A stretch of DNA of 64,000 bases, taken from positions 558,001 to 622,000 of the forward strand of contig MU008170.1 in assembly GCA_010909165.1 (NCBI GenBank), in the 5' to 3' direction. Position 1 is the first letter of the stretch. The number at the start of each line of letters is the position of its first letter. This DNA comes from Anthoceros angustus (lineage: Eukaryota > Streptophyta > Anthocerotopsida > Anthocerotales > Anthocerotaceae). Below the pieces are notes generated by a model. The model was not told the origin of the DNA and ran no database searches. It saw only the letters and a program-made list of their open reading frames with translations. This document shows positions 26,385-38,616 of this stretch, piece after piece. Both the position numbers and the translations under genes were made by a program.

Positions 26385-27803
26385 GAAAAACTCAGTCCCG
26401 GAAGAAGTGCTCAAACGACAAGGCCTTGCACTCAGGAAAGGCCTTGCAGTCTCATTCTCAGATTGCCAACTTACAAATTCCCTCCTGAGCCTGAGCCATG
26501 CACCTCACAATTTCGTTCATAGAATTTCAAACCGCTGATTCCGTTAAAGCTAGTTGTGCACCTATCAAGACCGGAAGAGAGCGCTCACAGAAGAAGCCCT
26601 GCCGCCGACAAAACCATATGGTAAGAGGCGTTCCAATGACGTTCATAGAGTTCATGGCATGCCAGGAAACAAACAGACAGCATGCAATTAACCTTTGTAC
26701 AGAGCTAGATCGGGAGCGAAGGGAAGCAGGGAGGAAAGAAAAACTTTGTAATTCGCGATTCGCAAGTTCGAGACTTCGCCACCGAAAACGGCAAGACCTC
26801 CAGTCCGGGCCTGCCTTGTATTCCAATTGGGGGAATGCCGGGCTGCCCGTGACTTGCTTTGAAAGAAGGCTTCCCCGCTTTGTATCCTCGACCACAACTG
26901 CGGGGCGCGGCAACCTAAACAGTTAGCAGGTGTATGTTTAACGTTATAATGCTGGTGTCTGGGGACGGTCCCCATTTGGTGTGCGAGGAACCAACATGTG
27001 ATGAGGGATTGTCAATATGAAAAAATGATGCCCAAGCGGGACATCACGAACCATATGGCGGTGATATCGATGGGATCGAAGCTGGTCAACTTTGAATCGC
27101 ACAGGTACTTCGCAACGGTATTATTACGTTAAAAGGATGCCAACAATTACCCATTTCACCCTCGTCATTGAATGGCAGGCTCTAACGTATATAGGAGTGA
27201 ATTACGTTTAAAATTCATAGTTATTTGTGGTTGTTGGACGTCGAGGCAGCACTTAGGTCTAGTATGCTCCAGGGCTGACGTTCAAGGGTGGTGGGTCTGG
27301 CCCTAGCCAGTAAGTTAGGCCTCTCTCTCTCTCGTAAGACTCTTAGTATGCTGTTATACCTCACACACCTGCTTTCATACAGACATACAAATGACACTAA
27401 AGACTAGTGATGCTGGTTATGATGCCAATATGTAGAACAAGGAAAGATTGGCTGATGCTCAGCTACTTGTCCTTCAGCCTGCACGTTCACCGTCAACTCA
27501 CAGTGCAAAAGAACCACGTATGAAATCTCGAAACAAGGACTTTATGTTTGGGACACACACACTGAGTGATGATCAGATTCACTGGACTGCAGGGCAAGGG
27601 AATGGCTTGGATGAGCCAGCCTTGTCGTGCAAAGACGTCCAAGTGAACAGAGATTGGGCCTGAGAATTGCCTTCTTCTTGCCTATGGCTCACCAGCCTTG
27701 ACCTCTTATACATTCATCGAACCCAAGGGAGCACACCCTACAGTTAGGATGAGGGCCTGCCCTTCTCACAAATTCAAATTGCTCCCTATCGCTTCCTACA
27801 ATC
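26385..27803. other. Intergenic stretch
   Basis: Open frames at 26498-26926 and on the opposite strand look like chance. A short (CT)n run lies at about 27328-27342. A 72-codon frame at 27448-27663 has no recognisable content. The right edge meets the composite array. Confidence 0.4.
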
Positions 27804-28436
27804 TCACTCCCTACCTATTCTCAACATGTGCCACAAACTAGGTAGGCAGGCAAGCTCTTGGCTTCGTTCAGCCGTGTTCACACAGCGTGCACATCCTATT
27901 GTGTGCACGAGGCTCGAGGAGCACGCAGGATGTTCACACAGCGTGCGTGCTCCTCGAGCCTGCAATTTCCCCGAGCTGACAATTTCACCCCTTGTTGATT
28001 TGATGCCAACCTCCCCATTTTCATCCAGAATTCTATCCTTTGTAAAAACAAGTTTCACACACACACCTTCATGCACCATACCGTTGTTACTACCGCTCCA
28101 CTCATATCCCTGGGCTAAGCCATTACTACCCTGAGAACTACTCCTTGCTGGACGTGTTGCCAACAAGTGCGAGGCTCCTAAGTACACTCTTGGTAGCGCC
28201 TTAAGCATCCTATAGGTAAATGGGGCATCCTTCCCACATATTCCACACTTCGCTGTTAATTTGAGTACGGTGTCGGCCAGCGGTATAATCATAAATAATG
28301 GCTGGGCTAAGCAATCACCATCCAAACTAGTGACGATAATCTTGTTCCCTATAGTAGGCTCTTTTTCACAAAACTTTTGTATGTCTGCCAAAAATTGAGC
28401 CTCATCCATTCCTATCACCTCCATTGAATCAAACAT
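27804..28436 (-). pseudogene. Thymidine kinase fragment TK-a fused to unrelated sequence
   Basis: The frame starts MFDSMEVIGMDEAQF at 28436. It matches the second half of TK1-type thymidine kinase: the VIGIDEAQFF motif, FCEKE, a IIVTSLDGD segment equivalent to VIVAGLDGD, then IIPLADTVLKLTAKCGICGK. TK1 phosphorylates thymidine in the salvage pathway. The P-loop half is absent and only the first Cys pair of the zinc site (CGIC) is present. After RMLKALPRVYLGA the sequence no longer resembles TK and runs to a stop at 27804. I read this as a captured gene fragment, not a working enzyme. Confidence 0.7.
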
Positions 28437-28439
28437 TTT

Positions 28440-28680
28440 TTATCCAATTTTGGTCACTACAGTTGTAATCACTACATCTTAATCACTCTCCTAACAAGAT
28501 TAATCACCTTTCATAAAGCCTCTCAATCTGTCAGGCTTATTCCAATAAAATTAGACACAGCTTGTCAAATTAGACATCGAAATAAGCTTGGTAGATTGAG
28601 AGGCTTTATGAAGGTGGCTAATCTTGTTAAGAGAGTGATCAAGATGCAGTGATGAGAACTGTAGTGATCAAAATTGGATC
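28440..28680. repeat. Imperfect palindrome joining TK-a and TK-b
   Basis: The sequence from TK-a outwards (ending CTTTCATAAAGCCTCTCAAT, about 28510-28530) reappears as its complement on the right (ATTGAGAGGCTTTATGAAGG, about 28596-28615). The two TK fragments therefore lie head to head around a centre near 28560. The structure is repeated in shortened form at about 29115-29340. Confidence 0.75.
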
Positions 28681-28827
28681 AGAAATGTTTGATTCAGTGG
28701 GGGTGATAGAAATGGATGAGGCTCAATTTTTGGCAGATATGGAAGAGTTTTGTGAAAAGGAGCCTAATGTAGGGAACAAGATTGTAATCGCTCGCGTGGA
28801 TAGTGATTGCTTAGCCTAGCCATTCCA
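28680..28827 (+). pseudogene. Thymidine kinase fragment TK-b
   Basis: Reads MFDSVGVIEMDEAQF, then EEFCEKEPNVGNKIVIA and a degraded VDSDCLA followed by a stop. It is the mirror partner of TK-a and lacks the zinc-binding half. Confidence 0.65.
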
Positions 28828-28859
28828 GCCATTACTACCGAGAACTACTCCTTCGGACG

Positions 28860-29111
28860 TGTTGCCAACAAGTGCGAGGCTCCTAAGTACACTCTTGGCA
28901 TAGCATCCTATAGGTAAATGAAATCCTTCCCACATATTCCACGCCCGTTTAATTTTGAGTATGTAATCAGTATAATCATAAATAATGGCCAATCACCATC
29001 CAAACTAGTGACGATAATCTTGTTCCTATAGTAGGCTCTTTTCACAAAACTTTTGTATATACGCCAAAATTGAGCCTCATCCATTCCTATCACCTCCATT
29101 GAATCAAACAT
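28860..29111 (-). pseudogene. Thymidine kinase fragment TK-c
   Basis: A shorter, more damaged copy of TK-a on the minus strand, starting MFDSMEVIGMDEAQF at 29111. Small internal losses shift the frame soon after the DEAQF motif. Confidence 0.65.
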
Positions 29112-29339
29112 TTATCCAATTTTGGTCACTAGGTGTAATCACTACATCTTAATCACTCTCCTAACAAGATTAATCACCTTTCATAAAGCCTCTCAATCCG
29201 CTTATTCCAATAAAATTAGACACGACAAATTAGACATCAAATAAGCTTGGTAGATTGAGAGGCTTTATGAAGGTGGCTAATCTTGTTAAGAGAGTGATCA
29301 AGATGCGTGATGAAGCGTAGTGATCAAAAATTGGATCAT

Positions 29340-29600
29340 GTTTGATTGATGAAAATGAAATGGATGAGGCTCAACGCAGTATATGGAAGAGTTTTGTGAA
29401 AAGGAGCCTAATGTAGGGAACAAGATTGTAATCGCTCGCGTGGATAGTGATTGCTTAGCCTAGCCATTCCAGCCATTACTTAGGATTATACCACTGGCCG
29501 ATACCGTACTCAAATTAGCACTGAATTGTGGAATATGTGAGAAAGATACCACATTAATCCATAGGATAGTTAAGGCGCTAGCAAGAATGTTCATATAAGG
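29340..29600 (+). pseudogene. Thymidine kinase fragment TK-d
   Basis: Begins with a damaged MDEAQ segment, continues through FCEKEPNVGNKIVIA and, after a stop, still encodes RIIPLADTVLKLALNCGIC followed by EKDTTLIHRIVKAL. It is the plus-strand copy that retains the most of the zinc-site exon. It heads the first full array unit. Confidence 0.65.
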
Positions 29601-29874
29601 GAAGGAAATGGATATACCACTATACAAAATTCACTTTGTCAAGTTAGACTAGAATTTTTATCTAATCGCATGAGCTAATCCAACCTTTGGTTATGCTGCT
29701 ACGAAAGGATCTGTTTGTTTGGAGGTGGATGAGTGAATGCAAGTCGGTCTGGGAGGTGTTCAAAGAAGTTGGCGGCAATGTAGAAGGGTTCGGAAGCGTA
29801 GCGTGGACAACATTTGGCAAGGGTTTTCTTAGAGCACAAAGCAATCTTGAACAATCCGGGCAGGCGTCGCAGCC

Positions 29875-30830
29875 ATGACAAGCAAGAAGAAGGGCGACAC
29901 TATAAGGGACAATGTAAAAGTGGGGAAGCAAACCAAGGCAGAATTATTGAAGAAGATCGAGGAACAAGAAGTAGAGCTCAAGCGGACAAGAGAAGCTAGG
30001 GGTCCGAAGTTGGAGCTGGTGTAGGACGCCTTACTTAATACGCATGGCTCACTGTTGCTGCCATCCATACTCGGGGTTTCACTAGTGAGCTCTAGTAAGG
30101 CACAAGCTGCAAAGGAGAGGCATCAGAGGGAAGAGGCTGCACGCCAAGCCAAGGAATCTGTGAGGGAACAATGGAAGACACCGTTCAAGCTTGCTGCCGG
30201 AACTTTTGATTCCAGATTGGTTCGGTAGAAGCGATTAGGGAGGAAGGCTAGAAGGAGCAAGGGGAGGAAGAGCAAGAGGGGGAAGGCAGACTCTAAGCCA
30301 AGGCAACTATAATCTGGGAGGAAAGGACAAAGGGCACCAAGAAATCGCAAATCCCAACAGCCCACTGCAAGCGCAACGAGAAATAAATTACAAACCCCAG
30401 CAACCCGGTGTAGGAGCAGCAAGGAGTTGTAGAATCAATGCAGATTGGAGCGAGGTTGGAGGCAAAGATACCCTCAAACCAAGAGCAGTAAGCTCGCATT
30501 GGTAAGGAAGGGAAGGAAGGGGGACAATTGCTAGCATGTTCCAACAAATTGCTACATTTTTTATCTTCCTTTGAGGAAGCTAGGTCGGACAGTGACGAGC
30601 TTGGATTGCACAGATTGTTGGTTGAAGAGCAGAAAGACAAGGTAAATGCGGGGGTGGATGTGGAGGACACTCAAGGAGAAGAGGAGGTGGAGCGGAACCA
30701 AGCAGTTACGAAACCGCCACAAATTGCCAGTTTTAGCCGCAGCCGCCACAAATTGCCAGTTTTAGCCGCAGTTACCAGAACGCAATCACCAATTTGATCC
30801 CCCAGAAAAGGCGAGTAACTACAAGGCAAG
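29875..30830 (+). pseudogene. Array frame C, copy C1
   Basis: C is a repeated reading frame of unknown function. C1 starts MTSKKKGDTIRDNVKVGKQ at 29875, continues as a basic coiled coil (AELLKKIEEQEVELKRTREA) and stops at 30024 where other copies read on. The next segment in other copies is KERHQRKEAARRAKESARKQ followed by TPFKPATTIFDSRTFR and a stop. A second conserved piece about 500 bp downstream (here 30528-30797) is acidic: SNKLLHFLSSFEEARSDSDE, then VDVEDTQGEEEVERNQAV. The split suggests two exons or a frame-damaged single gene. I see no known domain. Confidence 0.5.
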
Positions 30831-31031
30831 GCAGAAGAGGTCATGTCGAGCTATGTTTTTTAAATAAGTTTATCTTGTTTTGCATGAGCATGACATAGGA
30901 GGTAAAAACATGTTTTATTAATGGAGCTCAAATTCATAACGTTAATCTACAAATATTATAAAACTATGTATAAAGAAAAAAACAAAGAGCCCACTGCACG
31001 TATGGGGCATGCCATGTTAAGAAGTTTCATA

Positions 31032-31829
31032 TTAATCACTTGAATACTCTTCATCAAAAAATTGTTTATCCCGGTGATCTTGTTTAGAATAATAATTTTG
31101 ATCTTCGTCAAAACCTGGAGTTGGAACGTTATTATTACGTGCTGGTAGAACTCATTTTGTTGTTTTTGAATTTTTGAAGTTTTTTCAGCAAATTATTATG
31201 CTCCTTGCAAGAAGTTTTATTGTGGAACTCCTTGCAGGCAGTAGTTTCCTGATTCACCTTGTATGACATGTGAGATTTTTGCATTTGAATATCAAAAATC
31301 TCTCGGCACTTATTATCCAATAGAATAGTTTGTGCCTCTAAAATTAATTGGAAAGCATTCGCAGCAGCTCCATCTTCTTTGTTCTTGTCAGGATGTAGCA
31401 ACAAAGCTAGGTTCTTGTACCTTTTTTTAATGGTATTTGCATCTGCAAGTGAGTCAACTTGAAGAAGCCTGCATTAGTTATACATGGGACTGTTGAACCC
31501 AAGGATAATTTATTTTGTTTTGCTGCAATTTCCACCTCCAAGATGGCGAGGAGGTAAGTAATATCATTCATTCCTTATTATTAGGAATAATTAGTGTATT
31601 AGTTCTACGTGCACTATTTACGTCTCACATGAAAGAGGGGAAACATGGACATGGACATGCCATGTGTTAACGACGAAACAAGGAAAGTGTTGTCTTCACC
31701 TAAAGAAATACTTGGGAAAAGTTTTTGTGCTTGAAGTAACAAGTTTTTTGCTCCTTCAAGATCATTTTCTATTCGTTTAATGTGAGCGCACTTCATTAAT
31801 TTATTAATTGCCATCTTTGTTTTGTCCAT
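31032..31829 (-). pseudogene. J-domain gene copy J1, broken
   Basis: Two-exon structure (exon 1 31700-31829, exon 2 31032-31573) matching J2 and J5. The Trp codon of the NWYG motif is a stop (TAA), one base is missing just before it, and another is missing from a T run near 31170. HPD is present. A minus-strand TATA box lies at about 31949-31958. The C-terminus ends EEYSSD, shared with J3 but not with J2, J4 and J5. Confidence 0.8.
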
Positions 31830-32433
31830 CCTCGTCACTTTAATGATAAGGAGGAAGGCTACTTGACTTGAGCCTTTAAAGATGTGCAAAGCACAGAGAA
31901 GGCAAGAGAAGCTAGAGCAGCATAAATAGTATTCTCATTGGCCCTCACCTTTATATAGGACGTACATTGCCTAACTAATTTAGTAATTTTTTAAAATTAT
32001 TAAATATTTTTAATAAGATTACTTGGGACATAAGTAGCCAACCATATGTTGCGCAAATATAGCATCCATGTATGCATGAACTGGACTACAAGCATCGCAT
32101 GCATGTATGCATGTGGAGGGCAATGTCCCGTATGTACTCATGGCCAATGAGCCTCGAAGGGCGGAGTCCATATGTGCACGAAAGTGAGTTTAGTTGAGCA
32201 ACATTCTATGTTTGAAAACTTTTACGCAAATCTTAATATGGCGCATACAGAGCGTTGAGGTAATGCAAAATGAAAAAGTTAGAGGTATCCGTGGGGTGAT
32301 GAAGGCTAGGAAGAAACAAGGAGCAAAGTTTTTTTATGCCAAAGATTGTATGTAAGAAGGAGCTTGTGCAAAGTACCTACAAGATGAAGTGCTTTAAAAC
32401 CGAGACACGGCCGGGGTTTCAAGTCGCGAGTCG

Positions 32434-33440
32434 TTGAAGCGAGAACCAGCACGAGAGGGAGGAGGGTGGACAACATTCGGCAACGGTTTTCTTGGGTCAC
32501 AAAGCAATCTTGGACAATGTAAAAGTGGCGAGGCAAACAAGGAGCAAGAAGAAGGGCTACACGCTATGGGACAAGGTAAAAGTGGCGAGGCAAACAAGGG
32601 CAAAATTGTTGAAGAAGGTCGAGGAGCAAGAAGCAGAGCTTAAGCGGGCTAGAGAAGCTAGGGGTCCGGAGTTGGGTCGGCTGCAAGACGCCTTGGCAAG
32701 CTTCATACACATGGCTCACTGCTACTGCCACCCATACGCGGGGTTTCAGCAGTGAGCTCTCGCAAGGCACACACTGCAAAGGAGAGGCACCAGAGGGAAG
32801 AGGCTACACGCCGAGCCAAGGAATCTGTGAGGGAACAACGGAAGACACCATTTAAGCCTGCAACCGCAATTTTTGATTCCAAAACCGTTCGGTAGAAGCG
32901 GGTAGGGAGGAAGGCCAGAAGGAGCACAGGGAGGAAGAGCAAGAGGGGGAAGGCACACTCTCGGCTAAGGCAACTTCAATCTAGGAGGAGAGGACTCTTT
33001 AAAGAGCACCAAGAAATCGCAAATCCCGGAGCCCGATTACGCAGAAATTACAAACCCCAAAGAACCCGGTGTAGGAGCAAGGAGTTGTAGAATCAATGCA
33101 TTGGAGCGAGCTTGAGGCAAAGATACCCTCAAACCAAGAGCGAAGCTCGCATTGGTGAGGAAGGAAGGAAGGGACAATTGCTAGCATGTTCCAACAAATG
33201 CTGGACTTTTCATCTTCCCGTGAGGAAGGTGGGTCGGACAGGAGCCCGGATTGCAAATTATCGGTTGAAGAGCATAAAGACGAGGCAAACGCGGAGGTGG
33301 ATGTGGAGGACACTCAAAGGAGAAGAGGAGGTGGAGTGGAACCAAGCAGTCACGGAACCGCCACCCCTTGAATTGCCAGTTTCAGCGGCAGTTACCATAA
33401 CGCAACCACAAATTTGACCCCCCAAAGAAGGCGAGTAACT
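32434..33440 (+). pseudogene. Array frame C, copy C2
   Basis: It lacks the start Met of C1 and carries an extra local duplication of GTAAAAGTGGCGAGGCAAAC (about 32519 and 32575). An 87-codon frame (32492-32755) covers the coiled coil KLLKKVEEQEAELKRAREAR. The downstream acidic piece is at about 33180-33400 but frame-shifted. No TK fragment precedes this copy. Confidence 0.5.
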
Positions 33441-33802
33441 ACGAGGCAAGGCAAAAGAGGTCACATCGAAATGCATTTTTGGAATGAGTGTATCTTGTTT
33501 TGCATGAGCATAACATAGGAGTTGTAGTGCCCCAGAAGTTTGAGTGTTTGTGTGGTGTGAGAGGTGCTTGCAAAGGCACATTTTCTAACATTATATGTAA
33601 GTGAAAACCGTATGATTTTTCTTCAAGTATAATGCATAGTTTTTCACACAAAACATGTTTTATTAATGTAGCTCAAATTCACGCGTTCATATAAAACTAT
33701 GTATAAAGAAAAAAACAAAGAGCTCACTGCACTCATGGGGCATGTCATGTTATGTTAAAGAAGTTTTATATTTATATGTGCATGTAGCATCTGGGTGGCC
33801 CT

Positions 33803-34592
33803 TTAATACTCTTCATCACAATATTGTTTGTCCCGGTACTCTTGTTTAGAATAATAATTTTGAACTTCGTCAAAACTTGGAGTTGGAACGTTATGATTAC
33901 GTCGTTGATAGAACTCATTTTGCTGTTTTTGAATTTTTTTAAGTTTTTTCAGCAAATTATTATGCTCCTTGCAAGAAGTTTTATTGTGGAACTGCTTGTA
34001 GGCAGTAGTTTCCTCATACGCCTTGTATGACATGCGAGATTTTTGGATTTGAGTATCAAAAATCTCTCGGCACCTTTTATCCAAAAGAATAGTTTGTGCT
34101 TCTAAAATTAGTTGGAAAGCATTCGCAGCTCCAACTTCTTTGTTCTTGTCAGGATGCAGCAGCAAAGCTAGTTTCTTGTACCTTTTTTTAATGGTATTCG
34201 CATCTGCAAGTGGGTCAACTTGAAGAAGCCCGTACCAGTTATACATGGGACCTGATGAACCCAAGGATAATTTATTTTGTTTTGCTGCAATTTCCACCTC
34301 CAAGATGGCGAGGAGGTAAGTAATATCGTTCATTCCTGATTATTAGGAACAATTAGTGTGTTTAGTTCTACGTGCACTATTTACGTCTCGCACGAAAGAG
34401 GGGAAACATGGACATGGACATGCCATGTATTAACGACAAAACAAGGAAAGTGTTGTCTTCACCTGAATAGATACTTGGGAAAAGTTTTTGTGCTTGAAGT
34501 AACAAGTTTTTTGCTCCCTCCAGATCATTTTCTATTCTTTTAGTGTGGGCGCACTTCATTAATTTATTAATCGCCATCTTTGTTTTGTCCAT
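33803..34592 (-). CDS. J-domain protein J2 (open copy)
   Basis: Two exons, 34463-34592 and 33803-34335, joined by a GT-AG intron, give 220 residues. The N-terminus (MDKTKMAINKLMKCAHTKRI, then ENDLEGAKNLLLQAQKLFPS) and NWYGLLQVDPLADANTIKKR match the N-terminal layout of plant DnaJ proteins of the DUF3444 type. There, a helical segment with GAKxxxxxAQxL(F/Y)P precedes the J domain. The HPD motif is intact (LLLHPDKNKE), so Hsp70 stimulation is possible. The protein ends after a short basic and acidic tail (KQYCDEEY) and lacks the long DUF3444 region, so it is only a quarter to a third of the family's usual length. There is no membrane segment or targeting signal. An upstream in-frame ATG at 34652 would add 20 residues (MHIIKGSSEVAFLL...). 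A TATA box lies at 34726-34735. Confidence 0.8.
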
Positions 34593-34725
34593 CCTCGTCA
34601 CTTTAATGATAAGGAGGAAGGCTACTTCACTTGAGCCTTTAATGATGTGCAAAGCACAGAGAAGGCAAGAGAAGCTAGAGCAGCATAAATAGTATTCTCT
34701 TGCAACTATTCACCATTGCCCTCAC

Positions 34726-34735
34726 CTTTATATAG
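34726..34735 (-). promoter_or_regulatory. TATA box of J2
   Basis: CTATATAAAGG on the minus strand lies about 75 bp upstream of the first ATG and 135 bp upstream of the family start. The same box is kept in front of J1 (about 31949), J3 (about 35847) and J4 (about 38743), but not at J5, whose upstream sequence differs. Confidence 0.6.
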
Positions 34736-34930
34736 GACCTACATTGCCTAACTAATTTAGAAAGTTTTCTAAATTAGAAAATATTTTCCATAAGATTACT
34801 TGGAACATAAATAACCAACCATATGTTGCGCAAATATAGCATGCATCTATGCATGTGAAGGTAGGGAACTAGGCTACAAGCATAGCATGCATGTATGCAT
34901 ATGGGGCATGCCATGTTAAGAAGTTTCATA

Positions 34931-35729
34931 TTAATCACTTGAATACTCTTCATCAAAAAATTGTTTATCCCGGTGATCTTGTTTAGAATAATAATTTTGA
35001 TCTTCGTCAAAACCTGGAGTTGGAACGTTATTATTACGTCGTTGGTAGAACTCATTTTGTTGTTTTTGAATTTTTTGAAGTTTTTTCAGCAAATTATTAT
35101 GCTCCTTGCAAGAAGTTTTATTGTGGAACTCCTTGCAGGCAGTAGTTTCCTGATTCACCTTGTATGACATGTGAGATTTTTGCATTTGAATATCAAAAAT
35201 CTCTCGGCACCTTTATCCAATAGAATAGTTTGTGCCTCTAAAATTAATTGGAAAGCATTCGCAGCAGCTCCATCTTCTTTGTTCTTGTCAGGATGTAGCA
35301 ACAAAGCTAGGTTCTTGTACCTTTTTTTAATGGTATTTGCATCTGCAAGTGAGTCAACTTGAAGAAGCCCGTACTAGTTATACATGGGACCTGTTGAACC
35401 CAAGGATAATTTATTTTGTTTTGCTGCAATTTCCACCTCCAAGATGGCGAGGAGGTAAGTAATATCATTCATTCCTTATTATTAGGAATAATTAGTGTAT
35501 TAGTTCTACGTGCACTATTTACGTCTCACATGAAAGAGGGGAAACATGGACATGGACATGCCATGTGTTAACGACGAAACAAGGAAAGTGTTGTCTTCAC
35601 CTAAAGAAATACTTGGGAAAAGTTTTTGTGCTTGAAGTAACAAGTTTTTTGCTCCTTCAAGATCATTTTCTATTCGTTTAATGTGAGCGCACTTCATTAA
35701 TTTATTAATTGCCATCTTGTTTTGTCCAT
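34931..35729 (-). pseudogene. J-domain gene copy J3, broken
   Basis: Exon 1 35601-35729 lacks one base just after the start (frame lost between MDK and MAINK). Exon 2 34931-35474 has the NWYG Trp codon as TAG and loses one T at about 35213. It is closest to J1: the same EEYSSD end and a stop at the same codon. There is no C frame between J2 and J3. Confidence 0.8.
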
Positions 35730-36284
35730 CCTCGTCACTTTAATGATAAGGAGGAAGGCTACTTGACTTGAGCCTTTAATGATGTGCAAAGCAGAGAAGG
35801 CAAGAGAAGCTAGAGCAGCATAAATAGTATTCTCATTGGCCCTCACCTTTATATAGGACCTACATTGCCTAACTAATTTAGTAATTTTTAAAATTATTAA
35901 ATATTTTTAATAAGATTACTTGGGACATAAGTAGCCAACCATATGTTGCGCAAATATAGCATCCATGTATGCATGAACTGGACTACAAGCATAGCATGCA
36001 TGTATGCATGTGGAGGGCAACGTCCCATATGTGCTCATCTCCAATGAGCCTCGAAGGGCGGAGTCCATATGTGCGCATGGCCAATGAATGGGCCTACGCA
36101 CATGCACGTAGGTGGACACGCACAGACAGTGTTGTGACTTGATGAGTCATTGACAAGCCACGTCTAATTTTATTGGAATCAGCCCGACAGATTGAGAGGC
36201 TTTATGAAAGGTGGCCAATCTTGGTAGGAGAGTGAATGAGATGCAGTGATCAAAACTACGGTAACCAAAATTGAATCATAGGTA

Positions 36285-36440
36285 TTCGACTCAGTGAAGG
36301 TGATAAGAATGGATGAGGCTCAATTTTTCGCGGATATACAAGAGTTTTGTGAAAGGAGCCTAATCTTGGGAACAAGATTGTGGTTGCTTTGGTTTGGATG
36401 GTGATTGCTTGGCCCAACCATTCAAGCCATTACTTACGAT
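36285..36440 (+). pseudogene. Thymidine kinase fragment TK-e
   Basis: Reads a RMDEAQFFADIQEFCE-like segment and, after a one-base loss, NKIVVA and LDGDCLAQPFK. It heads the third full array unit and runs directly into the region preceding C3. Confidence 0.65.
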
Positions 36441-36479
36441 TATACCACTATTTCAAGTCATTCAAGCCATTATTTCAAG

Positions 36480-37470
36480 TCGCGAGTCGTTGAAGCGAGA
36501 ACCAAGACGAGAGGGAGGAGGTGGACAACATTCGCAACGGTTTTCTTGGGTCACAAAGCAATCTTGGACAATGTGGGAGGTGCCACGCCATGGCAAGAAG
36601 AAGGCGACACGCTATGGGACAAGGTAAAAGTGGGGAGGCAAACCAAGGCAAGGAGCAAGAAGCAGAGCTCAAGCGGGCAAGAGAAGCTAGGGGTCCGAAG
36701 TTGGGTCGACTGCAAGACGCCTTGCTTCATACACATGGCTCACTGCTGCTGCCACCCATACGCGGGGTTTCACCAATGAGCTCTCGCAAGGCATACGCTG
36801 CGAAGGAGAGGCACCAGAGGAAAGAGGCTGCACGCCGAGCCAAGGAATCTGCGAGGAAACAACGGAAGACACCATTTAAGCCTGCGACCACAATTTTTGA
36901 TTCCAGAACCTTTCGGTAGAAGCGGCTAGGGAGGAAGGCCAGAAGGAGCACGGGGAGGAAGAGCACGAGGGGGAGGGCACACTTTGAGCTAAGGCAACTT
37001 CACTCTAGGAGGAGAGGACATAGAGCACCAAGAAATCGCAAATCCCAGAGCTGCACGCCATCGAGTACAAACCAGAGCCGCAAGCTCGCATTGGTGAGGA
37101 AGTTGTAGAATCACAACGGATTGGAGCGAGCTTGAGGCAAAGATACTCTCAAACTAGGAGCGCAAGCTCGCATTGGTGAGGAAGAGAAGGAGGAGGGGAG
37201 AATTGCCGGCATGTTCCAACAAATTGCTGGACTTTTCATCTTCCCGTGAGGAAGTTGGGTCGACGATGAGGAGCCCTGGATTGTAAAAATTATCGGTTGA
37301 AGAGCATAAAAGGCGAGGCAACGCGGAGGTGGATGTGGAGGACACTCAAAGGAGAAGAGGAGGTGGAGCGGAACCAGGCAGTCACGGAACCGCCACCCCT
37401 TGAATCGCCAATTTCAACGGCAGTTACCATAACGCTATCACAAATTCGACCCCCCAAAGAAGGTGAGTAA
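36480..37470 (+). pseudogene. Array frame C, copy C3
   Basis: Its 132-codon frame 36521-36919 contains the whole second half of C in one register: EAELKRAREARGPKLGRLQD, then MSSRKAYAAKERHQRKEAAR and the ending TTIFDSRTFR. The start of C is out of frame. Numerous short gaps against C4 follow at about 37040-37130. Confidence 0.5.
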
Positions 37471-37847
37471 TTAGTGGACGCCCCCTATGAATAACAAGTT
37501 GCGGCCAAGTTTGTTTGCCACTCGCCTAAAGTTAGAGTAGGAGTTGTAGTGCCCCCGCAGAAGTTTGAGTGTTTGTGTGGTGTGAGATGTCTACTTGCAG
37601 AAGGCACATTTTTTGTACATTATACGTAAGTGAAAACCGTATGATTTTTCTTCAAGTGTAATGCATAGAAAAAATAATATTCATACAAAACATGTTTTAT
37701 TAATGTTGCTCAAATTACAACGTTGATCTACAAATATTATAAAAATATTTATAAAGAAAAAATCAAAGAGCTCACTTTGTAGTGATGGGGCATGTCATGT
37801 TAAAGAAGTTTTATATTTATATGTGCATGTAGCATCCGGGTGGCCCT

Positions 37848-38616
37848 TTAATACTCTTCATCACAATATTGTTTATCCCGGTACTCTTGTTTAGAATAAT
37901 AATTTTGATCTTCGTCAAAACTTGGAGTTGGAACGTTATGATTACGTCGTTGGTAGAACTCATTTTGCTGTTTTGAATTTTTTAAGTTTTTCAGCAAATT
38001 ATTATGCTCCTTGCAAGAAGTTTTATTGTGGAACTCCTTGCAGTAGTTCCCTCATGAGTGACATGCGAGATTTTTGGATTTGAGTATCAAAATCTCTCGG
38101 CACCTTTTATCCAAAAGAATAGTTTGTGCTTCTAAAATTAGTTGGAAAGCATTCGCAGCTCCATCTTCTTTGTTCTTGTCAGGATGTAGCAGCAAAGCTA
38201 GGTTCTTGTACCTTTTTTTAATGGTATTCGCATCTGCAAGTGGGTCAACTTGGAGAAGCCCGTACCAATTATACATGGGACCTGATGAACCCAAGGATAA
38301 TTTATTTTGTTTTGCTGCAATTTCCACCTCCAAGATGGCGAGGAGGTAAGTAATATCGTTCATTCCTGATTATTAGGAACAATTAGTGCGTTTAGTTCTA
38401 CGTGCACTATTTACGCCTCCGAAAGAGGGAAAACATGGACATGGACATGCCATGTATTAACGACAAAAACAAGGAAAGTGTTGTCTTCACGAATAGATAC
38501 TTGGGAAAAGTTTTGTGCTTGAAGTAACAAGTTTTTGCTCCTTCAAGATCATTTTCTATTCTTTTAGTGTGAGCGCACTTCATTAATTTATTAATCGCCA
38601 TCTTTGTTTTGTCCAT
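37848..38616 (-). pseudogene. J-domain gene copy J4, broken
   Basis: Exon 2 37848-38365 keeps NWYGLLQVDPLADANT and HPDKNKE but loses one A near 38090, shifting the frame after the J domain. A larger in-exon loss lies near 38040. Exon 1 (about 38490-38616) lacks a T in the GAKNLLLQ stretch, and two bases are missing at the donor, changing CAG/GTGAAG to TTC/GTGAAG. The Trp codon is intact, so J4 decayed by indels rather than by the nonsense change seen in J1 and J3. Confidence 0.8.
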
